DNA from: an uncultured Christensenella sp.
Lineage (GTDB): Bacteria > Bacillota > Clostridia > Christensenellales > UBA1242
Assembly: GCA_948466185.1 (NCBI GenBank)
Contig: CAOJZM010000005.1
Location: 1-64,000, forward strand
Length of the DNA: 64,000 nucleotides
Reading direction: 5' to 3'
Positions 59,201 through 64,000 of this stretch are shown in pieces. The position numbers and the translations under genes are program-made. The notes beneath the pieces were generated by a model that was not told the origin of the DNA, ran no database searches, and was given only the letters and a program-made list of their open reading frames with translations. Position 1 is the stretch's first letter. Every line of letters begins with the position of its first letter.

Positions 59201-62200
59201 CTTGTACGTGACAATTTTGCGGGAACAAGTTACATGATTGAAAATATAGATTTTCTTAGTCCTAAATCCATTGTAGTGTTCGCAAACAATTTTTCATATT
59301 TAAGTAGTGTTCAATCAAATGAAATTGTTATTAAAAAGTTACAACCAGTTTCAAACTTAAATGTGGTAATTAAAGAAGGTAATCTTCAATTCAATATCAA
59401 TAGCTCGGAACTTGGGAATGTAAGTAAAGTTTTGTGCAATGGCGGCGAAGTTGAATTTAACAAATCGACGGGGTATACATCTATTGCAATTTCAGATTTT
59501 GAAGTTGATGGAATGACTTCTGTTACTTTTAGACTTGTTGCGGCTTCCCAGCAAACAGTATTGGGAGTTACATATTATTACTTAAGTTCGGATGAGCTTA
59601 CTTATGAGCTAATAAACCTCAATACTCTTGCATTGTCCCTTGAGGTAAATAATGGAAAGTTGTGCTGGAACAAGGTGGCGGAAGATTTTGTTGGAGTGCA
59701 GTCATCTCCACTTTCCTATACCCTCACTGTAAGAAAAGCAGGTGAGATTATCGAGGTTATAGAAGGAATTGACACAAATGAGTATTCTCTTGATTCCGAT
59801 ATTCTGCTGGGGCTACAAACTGGGGAATATACCCTTCAAATTGAAGCTAAACTCAAAGACTATATTCTTGAAAACCCAAATGGAAACGCAAAAGGATATT
59901 ACGGAACAGTTAGCAGCAATGAACTATCTGTCGTAAAACTTGAAGCAATCAGTAATGTTGCGTATGAGGGAATAGAAGATGAAAGAATTTTAAGTAAAGC
60001 TGAAAGAAAGGTAAAGGCGGACGTTCAACTGTCTTGGGATAATATCTGGCAGAACGCTACAGGGTTGAGTTTTGATATAACTATAAATGGCGACATCCAC
60101 TTTGAAGCGGTTAAAGTTGGCAAATTAAACGATAATTACAGTATAACCATAGCCAATAATAAATATATTTTCACAACAAAAGAGTCGTATTTTCAGGTTG
60201 GTGAAAATGATGTGGTTATAAAGGTAAATGCCGATGCATCAATAACTTCAAATGCATTTACAAAAACTATTGAACGATATAACAAAATTGAATCACTTGA
60301 AATAAGTGATGATGGAACTATTAATATCACAGCAGATGACAATATTAAAAAATTTCTCGTGGAAATCATTATTAATGGCAAATCTTATTCTCAAATTATA
60401 TCTTCGAAGTCTGCAAATATTATGGATGAACTGTTAAGCCATGTAAAAGGCAATTATACCATTGATGTTGTTGGCTTTAATGATGAGGTTATTTCAAGCA
60501 TCCAAGTCGCTTCAATGACGGGGTATAGGCTTAATGGTATAAGCGATGTTGAAATTCTTGAAAGTGGGGACATTAATATAACCCTTTATGACGAGGCGGA
60601 AATAAGTAATGATATCACCTTTGTTGTTGACGATAAAAAAGGAAACATTTTATCCTTCCAACCAAGGCGAAAGGAAAACACCACAACTTTTGTTTATTCT
60701 ATGCAGGAACTTATCAAACTGTTTGGCATTACCGATCAGCAGAATGTCACTTTCAGCATTTCAGTTCAAAAAACAGGAAATATTAATGCGGACTGGTTGG
60801 ACTTAAACTTTAATTTTGTAATTGAAAATGATAAAGACATAATCTATGCAAGAGGCAAGAACTATGCCGACGATTATTTGAGGGTGACCAAAGTTGGAAA
60901 TACAACCGCACTGCGTTTTGAAATAGCTTATACCGTCACCGACGCTGAAATTCCTATGTTGGCCTATAAGGTTCTTAGTGCAACAGAAATTGCGGGATAC
61001 TGGGTTGTTAACCTCTCTGGCGAAAGTTATTTTACAAAGGAAAGGCCAACCACTGCTGTTGCCTCTATTGAAGAATGCTATGGGGTTTCGTTAAATCAAC
61101 TTTTCGAAAACGTTGTAAGCGGAAATATATCCTTGCGGGTAAGCCGAGTTGGTTTTGATGAAACAAATCAATGCTTTAATCAATATAGCGACAAAAACTT
61201 TAACTTCACAAAACTCAAAGCGGTGACAGGCTTGAGTTTAAACAGCGACAGGGCAACATGGAATGCGTCTTCAGAAGAACAAGTTGAATATTATGTTTAT
61301 TTCTATACTATTGAAGATGGCAAAGAAAAGCTTAATTTCTTTGAGCATGTAACAACTGCATATCTTGATCTTGTTGATATCCTTTCCTCAAATATCAGAT
61401 ATTATATAAATGTTGTTACAGTCTCTCCAAGCTTAAACAAAATAGCTTCAGTTCCGACAACAAACATTGAAGCTCTTAAATACTCATCACCAGCGTCAAT
61501 ACAATTGAATGACGGTAAGCTTGCGTTTAATCAAGCGGCAGTAAAAAATTCAGATTTATTAAGCACAATCAAAAATGCATTTAATTCCACCTCTGTTCAA
61601 AACGAGCGTGCAATGATAATATCTAATGCAATATTCTATGACCTATTTTCTTTCACCGCAAACAATATTGCATCAATGAAGATTATGCTTAAGTTTGTTT
61701 CAACAGCGAATGGAAGAATTTACACCACCACTGTTCCGGCAAGCAGTCTAATCCCAGACCTTTCAGAATATAGATTTACAACTAATGAAGGGGTGCAAAT
61801 TACCTATTTCAGAGCAATAAAGGAAATCATTGATGGCTCAACGTCAACATCTATTCACAGATTGAATTTAATTAAACTATATAATGAAATTAAAAACATG
61901 GATGGAATTGCAAACAACAGCATTCTCTTTGATAAATATGGTGACAAAATACCATCTGGAGAATATAATATCACAACAATTCAAGTGGGAATAAACAATT
62001 CAGGAACTATTTCATCCGGGCAAGCGGACGACAAGATTACGCCAGTATTTGTTTCAGAAGCCCCTAACATCACTCCTGATTGTAAAGAGATTGATTCTCG
62101 CAGTCATTATTTAATTACTTTTACTCCTTCAGAAATACGGGAGAAGGATGGCGAGGAGGTAATATCAAAGACGGCGGAAAGTTATGTTTTACATCTGACA

Positions 62201-64000
62201 AGTGAGCAGGCGAACTATTATTTCCAAATCACAAATGAGGGTACACGCGATATCCCTGACTATCAGATTTTAAGTTACAAGGTGCCAATTATAATTGATG
62301 CGGATGACCGATTAACATATGAAACAAATTATCTTGACGAACCAATAAAACTTTCATATGAAAATGGAAGAGTAACCTTGGATTTGACAGCAGCATTCCT
62401 TCCTGCAGTTCCCGATATTGTCAGAACGACTTACAGTTGCACAATCTATGCAGTAGGTAATGATTATTCAGTCAACAGTAAGACAGATGTTATAACTTTG
62501 ACACTGCTTGGAATTGACGTATCAACATTTACACTTGATAACGGCGTGCTTAGTTGGAGTGCAATGGGGGACAATGAGAAAACACGCATAACTTATAAAC
62601 GATATGGCTATGGCGTACAATATCAGGATGTGGAATTTGAAAATAATCAGGCAAGCCTTGTGCTTCCAGAGTCGGGAAGATATGAATATATAATATTGAA
62701 CATTCTTGGAAGTGTAGGCATGTCCAGCATGACGGTTGATAGCGAAAGCTACATGCTTGAAAATGTATATAAGATCAAGACGCCAAAGTTTACAGCATCA
62801 GGCAACTCGTTAAAGATTTCTCAGTCATCAACAATTATATTTATTACGAGTGAAGCTGGCACAACAGGTGAAGTTGTGATAAGCACATTAGAATATGAGA
62901 ATAAATTCTATGTTTCTAATAATAATTCAGGCGACAGCTTCTATAAGATTGAAGGCGTCGGCAATAACTACACCTATTGGGCAGGATTACAGGGAAGAAA
63001 AAGCGGTGATGAAGGATATGATTACAAATCCAGCGAGGCAGGTGCTAGTGAATTTTATGTGACTAGCATTGGAAGCACCATAGAGCCGGATAGAGACCAG
63101 CCAAGTTTCAAATCAAGTGCCAGACTGGCAGAAGGCGAAACCGGTTATGGAATAGCAGATTTCAAACTTCAGGCAACTGATGCATCAGTAAGATATTTTG
63201 TCATTTCATCTGACAAGACTTCTATTGAAGCAAAAATGTTGCCAACCGGCGATGAATTTGTTATTCAAAATGGAGATATAGTTTGGTCTAGTGATGAAGG
63301 AATGGAATTTGCTGGCGAAACGGGAGATGCAACTATTGTCTATGAACTTAAAGTTCAGTATTATAAGGAAAAAGAAGAAGGATATGATGTCGGAAAAACA
63401 GCAATATTCTACACGACAGAGCCATATTTCGATACGTTAAATATAGAAATGGTTGATCCAAATGAATTCTTTACTTTTGAGTTGCGTAAACTTGTCGCTG
63501 TATCAGGCACTAAAAACTCACATGATATTTTGACAATCGACGGCAAATATTATAAATTTGCAGAAGTTAAATACCTACAAAAAGATGAAGATGGTCAGCT
63601 GATTAATGACAGTGTGGCAGTGCTTGGAAGCGATATACTTGCAATAGGAACTGTTGAAAATGCTTCAATGCGAATCAAGAGGCTGGAATCTGTGGTGGAT
63701 GTGGGCATTTCAAATGGGCAGCTTGTATGGCGAGCAAACAATACTCAATATGATTGTGTTGTCATAGACGATAACAACAACCAAGTTGATGGGACATTAA
63801 TAAAACCAGCTCTTGCAGCGGAAGAGTGGAAATTCAATCCTGCAATTTCATATGAGAATAATCCATACAGATTGAATATCATCGCAAGTCATCCTAACAG
63901 CCAGATGTATATAAAATCTTATCCTGTTGCTGTAACTCGAAACGGGACCTATGATATATATAAATTACCAAGCGTAAGCAGAGAGGATTTTGACATTCGC
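56237..64000 (+). CDS. Giant surface lipoprotein, 3' end missing
   Basis: An uninterrupted frame of 2,588 codons reaches the window edge. The start (GAGG upstream) gives a lipoprotein signal MKKMRSFLLILVLALFTLTA with lipobox Cys21. I followed the frame to the end without a stop. The body is a chain of beta-sandwich-like modules, many opening with a short N/D-G-x-L-x-W pattern (GQLTWNK, GKLKWNR, GKLCWNK, GVLSWSA, GQLVWRA, GDIVWSS) followed by Y-x-V/I-x-I strands, resembling fibronectin type III repeats. No enzyme motif is visible. Probably a cell-surface stalk, adhesin or binding protein. Its great length explains why ordinary gene lists could miss it here. Confidence 0.9.
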   Translation, partial: MKKMRSFLLILVLALFTLTACQNAETPKAIFSKDEFVLSLNETINFYDYLKLENVDASQVELNFVDDSLFNVDLNYSYTAVKSGRTQLQVLHNQNLLGYANVIVKQKFSQPDEIAVDEFGQLTWNKSVAFDQGKVIVAQDYILKINGLEVLVIGNSYCFAEKGSYQVEIKAVGNDNVDASDFTKARRIDYGVMPYAVITDFGVSSAFADQSVHVEWSKTMNAVYNVELGGFRIGEALNENFIDLNFKNFSEGAICELVIETVDLSGALITSKSVFTIQKNYRPTISYDFSDGEGKLKWNRIEGAGSYTLQYINLDDGTQGEMQLSKDKVATAIDGLDGGHYSIFLQANGGEINDQYFVNSGASNFVIGKIDRPSINYQIENKSLKLTIAPDDYAETYLVTYFDHSFVWNVKNLGYELEVDLSSLTPGEYNVSVAALPSVDADGNLLPLMFNGVACNEVLNSDSVNINVFILDEIKNSVHAIVNGSSILTFDEVEFADKYIVSINGQTFTEYSEAEGKISFNLGDLSKISPINQQYKITIVADRLDESAIAVTENKVLTILDNVAKAEEQTNGYFAWQSVTGECEYRYEIYQVDKDFKVGDPLDAEPIVKDTTVDLQIKDELSYGYYCIRVVTLSTNMDRYLNSDFYNFGAAYEEAFYVQKRIASPEVTFGFNEITNKYYIHINKVDFAEKYSIYLNDVLDGNVFDNKGESSYLVYNFSSNFTSPLSSTIKVVASADIEYDQLLHPASEGRIIQIERLPVPSFTVDEKQVLKIEMNEHADGVLIYQGASLMNPDGEQSIDLSGYNGEFSLVVQFVTSQKEENVYYLESQEKLYKFKRTAAPTNIAYNNGLISFGSADNEYVEKYILTLTLVNSINNNYVVTAEFNGLEYNIQNFIQDKLISDERFESAYQQAESIEVQVSAYKQDFCFVGGESVFFLPSANGTTSTGADKLELSQLSAPTISFDGIKTVSWESVGEIGQTYYSIYIDGQLVRDNFAGTSYMIENIDFLSPKSIVVFANNFSYLSSVQSNEIVIKKLQPVSNLNVVIKEGNLQFNINSSELGNVSKVLCNGGEVEFNKSTGYTSIAISDFEVDGMTSVTFRLVAASQQTVLGVTYYYLSSDELTYELINLNTLALSLEVNNGKLCWNKVAEDFVGVQSSPLSYTLTVRKAGEIIEVIEGIDTNEYSLDSDILLGLQTGEYTLQIEAKLKDYILENPNGNAKGYYGTVSSNELSVVKLEAISNVAYEGIEDERILSKAERKVKADVQLSWDNIWQNATGLSFDITINGDIHFEAVKVGKLNDNYSITIANNKYIFTTKESYFQVGENDVVIKVNADASITSNAFTKTIERYNKIESLEISDDGTINITADDNIKKFLVEIIINGKSYSQIISSKSANIMDELLSHVKGNYTIDVVGFNDEVISSIQVASMTGYRLNGISDVEILESGDINITLYDEAEISNDITFVVDDKKGNILSFQPRRKENTTTFVYSMQELIKLFGITDQQNVTFSISVQKTGNINADWLDLNFNFVIENDKDIIYARGKNYADDYLRVTKVGNTTALRFEIAYTVTDAEIPMLAYKVLSATEIAGYWVVNLSGESYFTKERPTTAVASIEECYGVSLNQLFENVVSGNISLRVSRVGFDETNQCFNQYSDKNFNFTKLKAVTGLSLNSDRATWNASSEEQVEYYVYFYTIEDGKEKLNFFEHVTTAYLDLVDILSSNIRYYINVVTVSPSLNKIASVPTTNIEALKYSSPASIQLNDGKLAFNQAAVKNSDLLSTIKNAFNSTSVQNERAMIISNAIFYDLFSFTANNIASMKIMLKFVSTANGRIYTTTVPASSLIPDLSEYRFTTNEGVQITYFRAIKEIIDGSTSTSIHRLNLIKLYNEIKNMDGIANNSILFDKYGDKIPSGEYNITTIQVGINNSGTISSGQADDKITPVFVSEAPNITPDCKEIDSRSHYLITFTPSEIREKDGEEVISKTAESYVLHLTSEQANYYFQITNEGTRDIPDYQILSYKVPIIIDADDRLTYETNYLDEPIKLSYENGRVTLDLTAAFLPAVPDIVRTTYSCTIYAVGNDYSVNSKTDVITLTLLGIDVSTFTLDNGVLSWSAMGDNEKTRITYKRYGYGVQYQDVEFENNQASLVLPESGRYEYIILNILGSVGMSSMTVDSESYMLENVYKIKTPKFTASGNSLKISQSSTIIFITSEAGTTGEVVISTLEYENKFYVSNNNSGDSFYKIEGVGNNYTYWAGLQGRKSGDEGYDYKSSEAGASEFYVTSIGSTIEPDRDQPSFKSSARLAEGETGYGIADFKLQATDASVRYFVISSDKTSIEAKMLPTGDEFVIQNGDIVWSSDEGMEFAGETGDATIVYELKVQYYKEKEEGYDVGKTAIFYTTEPYFDTLNIEMVDPNEFFTFELRKLVAVSGTKNSHDILTIDGKYYKFAEVKYLQKDEDGQLINDSVAVLGSDILAIGTVENASMRIKRLESVVDVGISNGQLVWRANNTQYDCVVIDDNNNQVDGTLIKPALAAEEWKFNPAISYENNPYRLNIIASHPNSQMYIKSYPVAVTRNGTYDIYKLPSVSREDFDIR

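Noticed and set aside
1..64000. CRISPR arrays, insertion-sequence transposases and rRNA genes
   Set aside because: Looked for regularly spaced repeats, transposase motifs and rRNA; none seen.

Overview
The window is the replication-origin region of an AT-rich chromosome using the standard genetic code (TGA and TAA both act as stops). The organism looks like an uncultured, gut-type Bacillota (Clostridia-like) with a sporulation heritage: it carries spoIIP, a yabP-yabQ-divIC operon, a ytaF-like gene, a receiver-less Spo0A DNA-binding protein, a T-box leader, strong Shine-Dalgarno sites and TTGACA-17-TATAAT promoters. Genes left of about 31 kb lean to the minus strand and genes right of it to the plus strand, as expected for replication leaving an origin placed between dnaA and dnaN (two exact TTATCCACA boxes near 32.43 kb).

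Region by region. (1) 1-5340: right part of an integrated mobile element that continues beyond the left edge. A tyrosine integrase, an XRE repressor and a two-way operator region face a minus-strand cassette of very small proteins, an internal terminator and a large secreted protein. The element ends in a 3' tRNA-Met fragment, its attachment site. The cassette layout resembles a filamentous phage, but no diagnostic gene is visible here. (2) 5.4-8.1 kb: a small exported protein and a DUF2207 membrane protein with a glycine tail. (3) 8.1-16.3 kb: a ferritin-like protein and a lipid-flavoured group: lipid kinase, an alpha-oxoamine synthase of the serine palmitoyltransferase/BioF family, a short-chain reductase, a DegV fatty-acid-binding protein and a glycolipid-type glycosyltransferase, with YitT and SLOG genes between. 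(4) 16.5-25.6 kb: DUF1846, a MarR-controlled heterodimeric ABC exporter, a surface protein carrying a 13-G tract that could switch it on and off, a SIMPL protein and prs. (5) 25.6-29.1 kb: asnS-aspS behind a T-box leader. (6) 29.2-47.4 kb: origin core. recF diverges from dnaA; dnaA-dnaN, then an LRR gene and dut on the other strand, then rpmH-rnpA-yidD-yidC-jag-mnmE, a nucleoside phosphorylase, mnmG, an XRE switch locus, rsmG, parA-parB and two parS sites. Compared with the common Bacillota order, the dnaA-dnaN block appears inverted. (7) 47.5-56 kb: rubrerythrin, stand-alone Spo0A_C, tRNA-Ser, a CAT-like acetyltransferase, a UDG-like protein, a GIY-YIG protein, DUF421, GNAT, SpoIIP, SemiSWEET, tRNA-Asn, divIC-yabQ-yabP and a pseudouridine synthase. 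(8) 56.2-64.0 kb: the first 2,588 codons of a giant lipoprotein that runs off the right edge.

A recurring trait is a strong promoter whose -10 box lies only 6-10 bases before the start codon, with no ribosome binding site, suggesting several leaderless mRNAs (mnmE, mnmG, and the UDG-like, GIY-YIG, GNAT and possibly RluA genes). All functional calls rest on motifs read by eye and knowledge of the families; no database search was run.
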